Source of the DNA: Otis tarda
Lineage: Eukaryota > Chordata > Aves > Otidiformes > Otididae
Assembly: GCA_026413225.1 (NCBI GenBank)
Contig: CM048554.1
Coordinates: forward strand, 11,176,001-11,240,000
DNA length: 64,000 bases
Direction of reading: 5' to 3'
A program made the translations under genes and the position numbers. Shown here piece by piece: positions 45,058 through 58,400 of this stretch. The notes below the pieces were generated by a model, which searched no databases, was not told where the DNA came from, and saw only the letters and a list, made by a program, of their open reading frames with translations. Positions within the stretch are counted from its first letter, which is position 1. Every line of letters begins with the position of its first letter.

Positions 45058-48000
45058 GGATCAAAAAGACTTGCTCACCTCTGGAGGAGACTGTTCCCTA
45101 GAGCTGCTGGAGGGAGCTTAGCCAAGGGACTTGTGGGGTTGGATGGTGCTGCCATGTCCTAGTGACCTTGGGGTTGTCTGGGAGATATTGACTTGACATG
45201 ATCCTTGTGCAGAAGCTAGCCGGTAAGAAAACTGCGTGTAGTGATTCTTTGTATTTTATTCTAAATGATCGACTTTTTCTCTGCACAGGCAGTACTTTAT
45301 TTCAAAGAGGTTTGGATGTTGCTTTTCTCAGTCATTGCTTTTTGAAAGAGGATTTTTGGAAGGGGTTGTCAGAGGTGTGATGCTGTGGTCTGAGCCTGAG
45401 ATGCAACCTCATTCCTTCTGCCCCTTGTGCGTTCCTTGCAGCCTCCTGTTTGAATGACAATGTGCAGAGCTCTCCACAAGCTCTTCTGGTTCCCAGGAGA
45501 GGTTTCAACTCACACTTTCTCTCAGGGCAGTAAGCAGAGCGCCAGACCAGAGGGCTGAGTATTGCAAGCGCTTTTATGTGCAAACGGGGTGCGAGGAATT
45601 TGCTGTGGGCCAGGAACTAGCACATAACTTCAATTGCTTGCTGTGCTCTGGGTCAGCCTGGCTCATGATTTCCCATCCTAAGAAGTGACAGCAGTGTCCA
45701 ACAACCCTCCCTCTGCTTGAAGGACAGGGCTTTCTCCTTCGGGCAAGGACTTGTCGCCAGGCTCTCCCTTTGTCATCTCACCGCCTTCCCATTTGGCACC
45801 ATTCCCCGCTTGAGTGCGGCTTCTCTGCACTCCCGTTTCTTTTATGCCCTTTGCTTGGCTCTGGTTGTGTGTTTGTTTTCTCTCCCACACGGTCTCTGTT
45901 TCATTCACTGCCCAGAATAATAAGGGACTTGTTGAAAGGGTACTGCTAAGTAGTTTGTTGTCTTCATTCATTCTCTCTTTATTTATTTAACATTTGTTTT
46001 TAGTGTGCTTTGATCATGAAATTAGGAATTTCTTCATGGTTTATTTTAACAGTGTTTATTATTTTGGAGGCTCCTATGCAAACCCTCTTACTGCCATAAA
46101 AATCTCCTAAAGAAATAATTATAATCCATTATGATGGTATCATAATTCCCACATCAAGGATACAATCTGAGAGCAGAGAACATAAATGCAAACATAAATG
46201 CAAAAGCAATTTCTACGAATTCTGGCACCCAATTTGAAAAACCCTGAACCCGAGTTCCCAGAGTGCGGGACCTTGGTGATATAGCCAGCGTACAGTTCTG
46301 ATTGCGCACCCATGACTGTGACAGACATCGGTCCTCCTGCAAACCAGACCTCAGGTGCCTCAGACTGAGCCCAGCACAAAGAGGGAGCGCACAGTGAGTG
46401 ACCACCTGGAAAAACATTGTTGGTGTGACTTGCCCACTGTTTCACGGGCTTTCCTGTAAAGGCACAACCCGGTTCTCCAGAGTATCCTTCAGCTGGTTTA
46501 ACTGTAAGATCCTTCTCTCTCTTCCTGCAGTTCCCCATCTGCTTCGCTCCATACCTTCTGCAACACGAGCGAGCCTGGGCAGCATGCAGACCACAGCCTG
46601 CTTTGCTACACAGCCCTGATTCATTGCCCGGGCACTGCCTGCAAGAGTTCAGCTGGGAAAAAAGTGATGGATGTTGGATCTTGTCATGGCAGCCTGTGCT
46701 ACAGTGTCTATGCAAAAGGGCAGAAGGTTATTTAAGGCTGCCTGGCAACTGTAATTCTGACATTTTCTGAATTTTAATAATTTTGCATTGTAGTGCTTGT
46801 TTTCTTTAATATAGTTTTTAAGAATGGAGTTGGAAAGAGTTTCTTGGATTATGCATGCAGAAAATCCTGGCTTGGACATCCTGTATGCACACAGGAACAT
46901 TTACCTGTGGGCAAATAAGTTTACTTAATGGCCACATGCAAATAAAGGCAGAACACTCATGCTACTCATAAGCCACTGGAGGAAATATCAGTGGGATTCT
47001 TCCAGCCAAAGAAAATCTGGTATGGAGGTATGTTAGAGCAGAATATTAATACCTCCGCATCTAAAATCTGGGAAATGGCTTTTAGTGCTTCTTTCTTCTT
47101 TTTTTTCGTTGCTAGAATGTAAGTCAAATGCTGCCTTGAAAGGCAAAGATAAATCTGAAGTGGTTTGCCTAGAGACTTGTGCTATGTGTGAGTGTATGAA
47201 TTATCCATGTTTTTCGTAACATCTTCCCTTTTCAAATTTTGAAGTGTGAAGCAATAGCATTTTATACGTAGTGAAATGTAATCAAACGATTATATTGTAT
47301 GCACTCGAGTCAGTAAGGTGAATCTCAGGCTTAGCTAAAGGAGTAGGCAATCATGCAGAAAAATCTAAATTATAACTGGTGTAGTAGGATAGCTGTAATT
47401 CACCTGTGCTTTTGGAAACCAGAGTCTGCCCAGCTGTGACTGAAGTACACCCTGGGCAGGTGCTGCCTTTTTCTTCTTGACTGAAGTGAGTGTTTTGCAG
47501 GGCTGGAAAGCTAGGCAGGAAGCACGTTATAGGGCAGTTAGCACTGAACTATGTTTGTCCAAGGAAGCATCCATCATCTTTAACAGGGAAGAAAGGTAAT
47601 TTTCTTTGGAACATCTGTAGAAGGTTGTTCAATGTGTGGCATGTTGACATGCAGGATGTGCTCTTGAGATACTCTACTGCTTTTCTAAATTATAAGCTAT
47701 TGCTTGAAGATTGCCTGGGTATCAGTTAAGATGGGTTTGCTGGTAGACAGGGTCTATTTCCAGGGTGAGCTGCTAAATAGGGGACTGCTCAAGAAGGATT
47801 GCTTGGGAGTGGGAGGCTCTAGTAGAGCTGCCTCGTGAGAGCCTGAGCCAGAGTCCTGGAGAGGGCTCTGAATCCAGAAGGTCTTGAGATGCAGGTAACC
47901 TCTCAGCGGTGGCATCCTACTTCTCACTGTGTTTGACTCTTCCCCTTTCTCCCTTGCCTTTCTCTGCCGGTTTTGCTTTCGTCTCTTATGCTTTTGTTTC

Positions 48001-51000
48001 TTCTGCTTCTCTTTTCCTTTCTGCCCCTATGCCCTCACAGTGCTGCTCTGTCTTTTTCCTCCTTCTTTTCATCCCCTTGGCTTCCCCCTCACACTCAGAC
48101 TTGGTTCTTTGTTTTATTTCTGCAGAACTACCTAGTTTTTTTTCTTTATCAGAGTTGTGCAGCACAGCAGAGGGCTGTGAACTCTCCCAGGTCAAAGCTG
48201 CTCGTGATGATATGAAAGTATGGAGGCTCTCCGGGAGAAGGTTCAGGTTTGCAGGGTGCCTCTGCATGCTGTCTCTCTGTGTTACTGTACTGAGACCTGT
48301 GTTGTGTTATGGAAACAGAGTCTTCTCCTTGCTCTGTGGCAAAGCTTACTTTTCTAGGAAGCTGGGAATAGATTATGTTGTGTTCTGGGGGTTGCATGTG
48401 GTTTGGTGTTTTTTTAAAGCAATGTATGAAATCTTCACTTGAAACTGTACATGAAACTCCTTGTCTGTAGTTCTTCTGTGGATTTAGGGAACCACAATAT
48501 CAAAGTACAGCTTTAAAAACAAGGATGGAGCATATAGGAATTACTTAGCACCTGTGTGTTCTAATGTATTCTAAATAATGAGGTTTATGTGTTAAATTTA
48601 CATAGCTGAGCTGTATGATTTTGTTCATGATGATGATTATACTGAGAATCAGCTTTGCTAGTTGAGATACACATTAACACAACTCAGGCTTATTACCCTG
48701 GGGACTTGATTAGCTTTAGTGCTGGGATTGGGCACTGGGCAGCTTAAAATTAAGCGTATTTGGGTTTTAAGTGAGCTGTAGTTGTTGCAAAGGTATGCAA
48801 ACCGCTCTCGATTAAAATCTTATCGTACAAACGATACTGCATGCTAATGCTCCAACATGCGGCTCTAAGGCGCGAGGGCACTGGTTCTTCCTCCTGATGT
48901 TTTTTCCCCTTCGGACTAGTGGATCATGTGGCAATCTCAGCTTCAGACAGGATGCCATCAGGGTAGATGATTTACTGAGAGCATCAATGGTGCATGTGTT
49001 GGATGAAGTCTTCAGATGTCTCATTAAATATCAGCTAACCAAAGGGTCATCATCTCTTCCCCTCTCCCTCAATACTTCATTTGTCATCTGTTTGTAGCCT
49101 GCACAAAAGTCTTCCTCTTTAGACCTTTACTTTTTGAGTTGCGTTTACTTGAAAATAAATTCTAAGAACTGAAGATTGACATATATGAACAAATGGGTCC
49201 ATTTATTTAGAGAAGACTGGCTCTGTATGTTGCATATGGAAATAGATCTTTTTTTTTTTTTTCTTTTCCTTTCCTCAGTGGTAAACATACTTCACACTAC
49301 AAGCATTGTTAATGCAAAGCCCAGCATCCTGTTGACACTTGATATTTTTGACGGAGGCAAGGATTGGGTCACCAAAGTGGATGGAACATTACTTTTTGTG
49401 CTGAAAACAAACGCGTCAAATCTTTTAGACTTGAAATTATGAAGATCCATTTTGTCCATAGTTTCTCTCTCCTCTGTACAAACACATCTTTATCTCTCAG
49501 ACTTGTCTTTAGACTTTAGACTTGGCTAGCACTAAGCAGAGACAAACGAGATGGAAAGCAAGATTTGGCCTTTTGGGATCAAAGCAAAATACTTTACCTA
49601 TACAATCTATACTTCTGGATAAGCAGGAGGACTTTTTCATGGGCTTCCAGGGTATTTTGGGGTATGAAAGTGATAGTGTAAGAACCTAAACAGAAAAAAA
49701 TACATCTTACCATTATGGGTGTATTGCATCACCAGAGAAGTTGCCTTTGTGGACAGTTTAAGTGCTGCGCTGTATAGTTAGCAGAATTGGTTGCTCATGG
49801 GTAGAGAAAGTCATGCTTTACAAAGCTGATGGGATATCTCCATGCCCCTGATAAATTCTGAGTGTACTTTGTTTCATATGCACTCTTCCATTTGCGTAAA
49901 CATCTGGCCGTAGCAGGCTGGTCTGGCTTTTCCTGCTCTTTGTTTTGTCTCCTCTTCCTTCTTACCTCTGAAATTTTCGCTCTGATTTGACTCATTGCAA
50001 TGCGTTGAGTACTCTTGTGTAACTTACCCCCTTACAAACATACATGCCTGTGGACTTTTACCTTTTTTTGGCAACTTGTGTTCACACTCACAAGGCTGCA
50101 CCCATGCTACCTTCCTATATGTGGGTGTACCAGGAGCTAACTATCAGTTACTGCAGGTCCCGGAGGTACCCAGGGAGTGTTTCTTCTGAGGTTACTGCAA
50201 GGCTATAGATTTGGTTATTTCAATGGAAACTCAGTTGTCGCTGGAAATATGTTGATATGTACTAATACTAGTACCAATGCTATCTATGTTCCGCTTGATT
50301 TATTTTTTATTTCTGTCATATTAAAAATGTCACACACGGGTAATAATTCTTATGTGTCCCAGCGCAGGAGTGGGATACAGACAGTTGTTTCCATGTTAGG
50401 GATGGAGATGGGAGGAATGCAGAGCTTATCATTTGCTAGTTCATTATCAAAACTACTGTTTGCATTAAATATTTGCCATAGCAGCTCTTCCCTGTCCACA
50501 GCTCTTTTTGTTTGTCTCCCTCCTCACAGGAGTGCAGGGAAACAGAAATTCTTCACTTCTCTCTGCATGTGGAACGGAGATGGGTTAGTCCCATATGTCA
50601 CACTTATGAGTCCCCATCTTAACCTTACAGAGGTGCTATTGTGTACTATATTTGTGTATCTTCAAAGATTTTACTACTTCTCTACAATTTCATTTTTAGT
50701 AATTCCTAATTTAAGGGAATGTTTTAAGGAGAGACAGTACATACTGTTTTGAAAGTACCAAATTGCTTATTAATGTACGCTGCATCACCCTGGAGTTGTT
50801 TCAACCCCAGGGATTCTGAACACAATCATCATCACGAGGTTTTCTGAGTGTGAAGGACATAACTATCTTCCTTTGCTCCCCTACCGCCCTGCCAAGCTGC
50901 AAGGTCTGTTCTCTTGCAGTAAGTAATACCAAGAATATCTTTTCTTTGTGCACTTGCTTCCCCTTTTTTTTTCCACCTGAGGAAATCAGACTCTAAAAGG

Positions 51001-54000
51001 ACGCCTCGGAGCTCGTCTTGTTTGAAACACCTCCAGATTTCTGGCTTGCTGTCACTGTCATTGCGACAGCGTTGCAGTCAGGTACCATGGTGATCTTAAA
51101 CACTGTCATACTGCCTGCATGTACTTGTCAAATAATTTTTATAAGGTTTTTTTTAATTGTTTTGATTCCAAGGTGATTAAACAACAGGCATATCTAATTC
51201 CCACTGCAATATCAGTGCTATTTATCTTAGAAGAAAGTAATTTTAAATGATTTGCTCGGTGCTTATCAGTGACTTATTACTTTGTACTGGTTTAGCTTCA
51301 GGAGAACAGCTTCTGACTTGGGAATCTGCCCTTGTAAGTGTGCTGCTCACTGAAATACAAATGGATCCCTACTTCTAGGAATGTTTCAAATGAACACTGG
51401 TAAGGAACTCTTTTGTACTTCTACTTTGAAAGTAGAAATACAAAATGATGCAATATTGTCCTAACTTCTCTGGCCTTTAATTTATTCAAGAAGCAATTCT
51501 TAATGGTCTTGTTCTGAAATCTGAAACAGAATTTTCTCAAACATGGGAAAATGCATTGCATACAGACTTCAAGTACATGGTCGCAGACGTGAGAGCAGAA
51601 CCAACTCAGGATTGCGTTTAGACATTGCTAGTTGACACCAGAGGGGTGTATAATTTTCCTTACCTGTGTGGCAAAGCCTCCTGTGGCTCCAGAATGATAT
51701 TTGGAGTTACAGGTACAACAGTATCCTACTCCTTACGGGGTAGGGCAGTGGTTAGTACTATGATTTAGCTAATATAATCCTGAAAAAAAATTGCCACATG
51801 GATTGAGATTGAAGTCAGACTTGAGCGAGTTTAACAAACTGCCACAGGTGAGAGTTTTAATCCCATCTCCCCTTCTCTTTCCTCTCCCAGAAAGCGATTT
51901 GCTTGCTTTACTAGGTTGATTTTTGGCCAAGTTGGTAGACAGAATTGGCTTACAGAAGACTCCAGTGAATGCCAGCATTGGCACAGGAGGATTTTCTGGA
52001 AAGGGGAAGAGGACCTCTCTTTGTCTGCCTTGTGTAACTCAAGGAGGCTGTGCTAGAAACTCACACCAAGTGGTGCTGCTCGCAAGGTGGCTGTGATGGC
52101 CGTGATTCTGAAGGGTTCATCCTCTCTCTGAACCAGCGATACTGTGATTACTAGTTCTTCCTGACCTGAAACATACTTTGTATTCAACAAACAAAATAAG
52201 CTAACTGTTTGTTTTGAGGGGCTGTTAAGTTTGGTAAAGTCAACAAACAAGTTAATGAGAACTTAAACTGCATAAGCATACCAAAATTCTTTCTTTTTTT
52301 CTCCTATTCCATGAGTCACATAAGGACCAAGTGGTCGTAGGCACTAAAAACTAACTTACTGTATACCAGGAAGTTGGGGGGAAAAAATAAATCTGTTAAG
52401 TGGGATAGCTTTTTCCTGGGAGAACTCTAAGAATATAAGCATTGAAACACCAGAAAATCTGGTTCTGTTCTATCTAAATAACTTGTCGTGTTGGTGTGAC
52501 AGAGGCTAACTTTCTATATCTAAAGTAAAAAGGGCCTTTTACTGATTTTTGGGAAGGTTACTTATTTCTAATCACAGGATCTGAGATTTTAAATAGTTTA
52601 TTTTTTTTCTCTTCCTTCAAAAAGAAAGCCACAGGCTTGTTGCCATGGGGTTGAGGAAGATAATTCTATTGAATTTCACAGGAAGGACCTTGTTTCACTG
52701 TGGACTTATGAGGAGCTTATGAGAGTGAAACTAAGTCATATTAGCAATAATTAGGTTTAGAAATGAAGAATTTTATATATATATATATTTAAAAAATCAG
52801 CTGCCACAAATATATGGAGCTGGCTGACTATAGACATGTGAAAAATACAGTGAACCATCAGCTAAAACACTTTTCCAGCAGAGAAAATCTGCTAAAAATT
52901 AGTGGAAGTAGATGTTTGATCCTGCTGTTTCTCTGTCCCTTGGGCATACTGGAGTCACGGGTTTGCAGGATTTTCCCAGGCTGATGCCATGCATTAGACA
53001 ACTCCCATGGGAGAAAGACGTGTAGAGTTTGGCCCCTCATGTGGTTGGGTTCGGTGAAGATACAGGGTGCTGAGTACAACATTAAGAACACAGCATTTCA
53101 AATTTAAAGTTGAGGTAGATGTTGAGTTCATAGCGAAATAGCCTCCCATAAAGAAGTATTGAGATGCTGGCAGCCCTGCTGAGTCATTCCTTCTACGGAG
53201 CTCTGCCAGAGCATGCAACACCTACCTGGGGTCAGGCTTCCCAGGGTAAAGCCCTGGAGTTTTCTGTTTGTTCACCTAAAGCTTCATCTCTAAGGCTGTC
53301 CTTGGTTTCTGTAAAAGAGTACAGAGAGAGAGAAGAGACCCTTGGTGATGAATTACGGGTCTGTTTTACTAATGGCTTGTATTTCACTGAGGACGTAAGT
53401 GAACTCTGGCAATATCAGTTGCTCAAAGAGACGTTGTTACAGCAGGAATTTTGAAAATATTGCAGTGGTTTATTTACTTTCATGAGGACTTCAATTCTGA
53501 CTTTTCTGTGTGATGCTTGTCCCTCCTACCATAGCCTCATTACGCTGGATGCCTGTTTTCCTGCTACTCAGAGGCTTGAGATATTGTCTGAAAATATGAG
53601 TTATAGTGAATGAATGGAATTGCTTGGGTTTTAGTTTGTTTCTCTCTCCCACCGGCAGCTGGAGGACAGGATTTGTTTTCAATGTACAGTGCTGGAACTT
53701 CAGTGAAATTTCTGATGGACACTGATCTCCTAAGGCATGGCAGTACTTTGTTCTTCTCCAGCTTGGCTGGACCTGCAGTAGTCTTCATCTGCAAGTAATG
53801 TGGGGGTTTTTTTTCCCCCTGTGTTATGGATTTTGATACATTTAAAGGCCTTTTGGCTATTCCTTAAAGTTTGTTCATAATGGGAACAGGTTAATGGAGC
53901 TTGTACCCAGGGTGCCAGAGACAACCTTGGAAAATGTCCTTTTCTAGGGGGATACAAAAATAACATGACATGATGGGCTATCTGAATAAAAATAGTGAAG

Positions 54001-55173
54001 AAACCAACCGCTAAACAAAAAATTCAAGCAACTGTCTCCAAGAAGTGCAAAGTGAGAGCTGAGAAGATAAATTCCCTACCTAATCTTTGGCAACCAAAAT
54101 TGCTTCTGAACTGTGTGTGTTGAGTCTTGTCTCTGTAGGTTCCTTGTGTATTCAGTGGAGGGAGAGGCTTCTCCAGGGAATGGCTCAGGGTTGATTCAGA
54201 GGGCAGATTTAGCCCGATGAAGACTGCCTTAACCACCATAGCTACCTGGACCTGATGTGAATACTCCTCAGTGTGGTTTATTGTGCAAATATTTGTAAAA
54301 GACTGTTGGTTGTTCAGCTAGCACCTCAACTGATGCAGTAAAGAGAACTTTCTTCGTAATACTAGTATGTGTGTTTACTGTCTGTCCTCAGTGAAGATGA
54401 ACATTTGTCACGTTTTCCTGTCCTGCCCCTGCTTGTTCTTACCTCCCTCCAAAATCATACGTGCTCACACTTTGAGTGGCAGCATTTTCCTGCTTCTTTT
54501 TGGTAGGTCACAGTATTTAATCTTTTTGTTGTTGGTGGTAAGAAGGGAGTCAAAAGAAGGATGTGCTACAAAAGGAATTTTTAGTAGGGTATTTCTTTGT
54601 CTCATGTTATCTCAGTGACATTGTAATAGCTGTGCCTGTAACATCATCCTTAAATACAAGCTGAGAGTTTGCTGATTGTTACCCTCCAGTGTTGGAGTGG
54701 TGTCCTATTTCGTCCTGTGCGAAGCGGCATTGCTTTGTCTTTTACACTTTGACTTCTCAGACAGTTTTTAAAACAAGATGGAAATTCAAGATGAGTGCAC
54801 TTTTGTGATAAAGGTTACACATTTATAGGAGTTGTAATAGAAGTAATGGAAAAATGCTCTTCTGTGTATAAAAGAAAGAGGAACAGGCTGCAGAATTTGT
54901 TCCTCTGATGGTCTAAATGAAACAAAAATCTTCATGCACAAATTGATCAGTGGCGCCAACAGAAATATTTGTGTGTGGGTCTGAATAGTTTTCTGAACTT
55001 GTGACCAAAGATGTGAACACTTCTGCAAAAACAATTAAACTTCTTTAATTCTGTTTTCCATTCTCTTTCTTTTGCCTGAGACTGTTCTGCCTTTATTGAT
55101 TTTTAGCAAGTATATCTTTCTATTCTATTCTTCCATATCTATTCTTCCATAGAATTTAAATGTAATATCATGT
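45058..55173 (+). other. COMMD1 intron 2, middle portion
   Basis: No gene was recognised. Open frames on either strand (46140-46715 minus, 47909-48442 plus, 50177-50752 plus; 177-191 codons) lack similarity and exon context. An AT-rich block at about 45970-46140 contains ATGCAAA and CCATAAAA motifs. A (TA)n run lies at 52774-52788. Confidence 0.6.
52774..52788. repeat. (TA)n microsatellite
   Basis: Alternating TA, flanked by TTTT and AAAAAA. Confidence 0.85.
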
Positions 55174-55423
55174 GATTTTAAAATAGAGGGAGATAGATTT
55201 ACATTAGATATTAGGAAAAAATTTTTACAGTGAGGGTGGTGGAGCACTGGAAGAGGTTGCCCAGAGAGGTGGTGGATGCCCCATCCCTGGAAATGTTCAA
55301 GGCCAGGCTGGATGAGGCTCTGAGCAACCTGATCTGGTTGGAGATGACCCTGCTCCTTGCAGGGGGATTGAACTAGATGACCTTTGAAAGTCCCTTCCAA
55401 CCCAAACCATTCTGTGATTCTAT
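55174..55423 (+). mobile_element. CR1 LINE 3' fragment
   Basis: This is the only CR1 piece in + orientation. It runs from about AAAATAGAGGGAGATAGATT to the 3' terminal octamer region TTCTGTGATTCTAT. It is about 250 bp, 5'-truncated and noncoding. Confidence 0.95.
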
Positions 55424-58400
55424 ATCCATATTTTCACTGTGAATACCAGTTATAGTAAGCAAGATTTACCATAGGGTTAATAAAACGTCTTAAACATTCT
55501 TTATTGTAAAATCGTAGGAAAAGGTAGTGCATCAAATTGCTCACTACACAATGTTTAGAGCAGGAGAGACTTCATTTGACAGCATGGCTTTGAAGACAGA
55601 CAGAATTAAACCCATTTTGTTTTATCTTTTCATTGAAAGATGTCAGTGTATCCTAAAAACCAATCGTTTATTCAACTTTCGAACATGATCTACAATGGTA
55701 AAATTACTTCCTTTCTGTTTGAGCAGGAAGTGGCCAGTGCTGTCTGTGGAGTTTTCCCACTGGGGTTAAATCAGCAGGAACGCCTGTTGACCTCTCTGTG
55801 TCTTAAACTTCCAGCTTGGCTTCATCTGGTTTGCCTGTTTATCCTGTGCACTCCTTGAGTAAGGGAATTTCACATGGAGAGCAACCCTGCGGATATTCAC
55901 GATTCAGAAAACTCCTTAAAAAATATGTAAGTAAGTGATAGGTCAAAAAGAGGGAAACTTTAGTCGAGATTTTATTAGTAATTTTTTTGTTATCATCACT
56001 TTATAGAAATATATTTTGTATTAATAGTAAACCTGACAAAAAGTTGGCTTCTTGGATATTTTGTAGGTACAGATCTCCTGTCTTTGAAATTACATATCAG
56101 CTGATTCATTTGCTAAGGGAAAAATTCTTGTTGGATTTCACTGCAGGGTTTTCAGGGTAAGGAGTAGTTTAGTCAAATCCTGTAGTACAAGTGATACCAC
56201 CTCAAAAAAGACTTTTCAGATTCTCGTATTTCAGTGTTACCAACCATGCTGGAAAGATTGCTGGCACAAGATCAAAAGTGAATGGGAAGCTGCAGGTCAG
56301 GCTGAGGTGTTTCTGACCACTGGGCTCTGCGTTTCTGTCTCTTCTAGATTTAGGAGCAACAGCAACTAGGGGCCTCTTCAGGAAGGAGTCAACAAACAGG
56401 GCTGGCTTATATATAAGTGCAGGAATCCATGGTTTAGGGTTCCTGCTGGCAGGAAAGCCTGTCTTCACCCCTGCTCACGCTGCCACAGCTTTGTTGTTCA
56501 ACCCTTTACCCAGGTGCTGAAGGAGAAGCTGTACTCTTGAATTTAACACAGCCATCCAGAAGCCCACGCATCTAGGCTGTCCTGCCCTGTGTGTATTTGC
56601 ATGGCCAGAAAAATCCAGAAAAAGGTGTTGAGGTGATGGCCAGTAGCTGAATGGTGCAGCCCGGTAAGGATGAGTGAAGCATTTGGCTTTGGGACAGGGA
56701 GAGCTGCAGTTCACAGCGGACAGTTTTTAAAGCTTCGAGTTTGTTTCCGTTCTTCCCAGCATGCGGAAAACTTTGTTTTTGTAGTGTTTCTGGAGAACAG
56801 CTAAAAAGTAAGGTTAAATTCTTTCAGGACAAGTTCATTGTATCTGACCTGGGGAAAAAAAAAATAAGTCTTTTGTGCTTATCTTGAAAGTGCATTTTAA
56901 ATTAAAATTAAAGAAAAACAATAAACAATGAAGAAGACAGGGCTATTTCTGTCATTTGATATTCTGCCTTCTGTCCCTTGCGCACATGCTGTAGTTTATC
57001 ATAGCGCTGGCACTTGCATAAGGCTAGTTCAGCACCTGGTGTAAAACATTTATAAATTAACTCTGCAAAGTTTTTTTTTTTTTTTTGCAGAGGTGTATAA
57101 TGGTGTGCATGCATGCACAAAGCCTGGAAGGGCGATGGAGCCCGTATTCCTGGTGTCGCAGTGGCTGTGCAGCTGGGAGTCAGAGGAGCCTCTCTTCTCT
57201 TTCTAGCAGGGAAAGAGATGTTTTCCTACAAAATTCAGCTTCTCTAATGTTGGCATGCTTGTTGCCTGGTGAAAGAAGAGTAGCGAGGAAGAACACCTCA
57301 CAAAGAAGAACTGGAACAGCATCTCCTTTATTTTCCGTCTTCAAGTTTAGTACCTTTTGGCTTCGCCACATGAAAAACATGGGCCTGCTGGCTAAAACTT
57401 AGCTTGCCTTATGCTTTCTTTATTCAGACCGCCATTTGTCTTGTTCACATGGGAAGGATTGGGTCTTCCATTGTTTTCTGGGCACTGAATCGCAGTCCTT
57501 GTTATAGCCTCCGATTAGAAAATCGCATCTCCCAAGAAAGACAGTTTTGTCCAGTGAAGTGCAGCAGGCCAAGCCCTTGCGAGCAGCACGGTCTGGCTGC
57601 CTGGGCAGCAGTTGCACACACTTGGTTTTCAATGCTTTGCCTGCCAGACTGCAATGGTATCTGATGGGGGCTGTTTCCAGACACTTCTTGATGACTTAAC
57701 TATCAAGATGCTGATGCCTGTTATGGTTTACACATAGGTCACTGAAAAAGGTTGAGGCGGGTATGTTTTCCCAGAGAGAAATACTGTTTTTTTCCAAGGT
57801 GTTGTCCACCATACTGTTGCATCAGAGCTTTGTGCAGGTGTCATAGTAGCCACCCATGACATCCCCATGGCAGGATGCCATGTGGTTCCTCAACCATGGT
57901 ATATGCAGGTAACCCTAAAAGCTGTAGGGACATTTTGTGACCTGAAGCTGTGCTCAGCATCGTGAGCGAGCATGAACCAGCCCAGCCCCTCATCCTGGTG
58001 TCGGGGCCCTGGGCACATTCCTGACTTCCACTGTGGAGGGAGGAAGGCTTACATCTTCCCCTGTTTAGATAAATATAGTCTGGACTTTGTTTTTTGAACA
58101 ACACACATTAATTGTGTGGTGAGACTTTTATTGGCAATTATGTGTTTCTTTTTCCCTCATGAAGTTACTCATACACAGACACAGTCCTTTGGTTTAAGAG
58201 ACAAGTTTATTGGTGAGACGTGGCGTATTGCCATTGTCCAAAGTTACCTCAGACTCCTTTCAGCGGCAAATCTTGCCTCTTTATTTAGAAAATGTCTTTG
58301 ACAAGATTGCAACCTGTGTCATTCGTTGATGCTTTTTCCTCTTGTGCTGGGCTTAAGTCTTTTGCCTGCGTTTACTTATGCTGCTGGTTAACAGCACTGA

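Noticed and set aside
46140-46715. 191-codon minus-strand open frame
   Set aside because: It is Cys-rich but unrelated to anything I recognise, and the other strand is also open there because of moderate GC.
47909-48442. 177-codon frame rich in Leu, Phe and Ser
   Set aside because: It comes from a long CT-rich stretch, and several frames of the same stretch are open with similar hydrophobic content.
50177-50752. 191-codon open frame
   Set aside because: No similarity, no acceptor or donor of note and no promoter. Kept only as intronic sequence.
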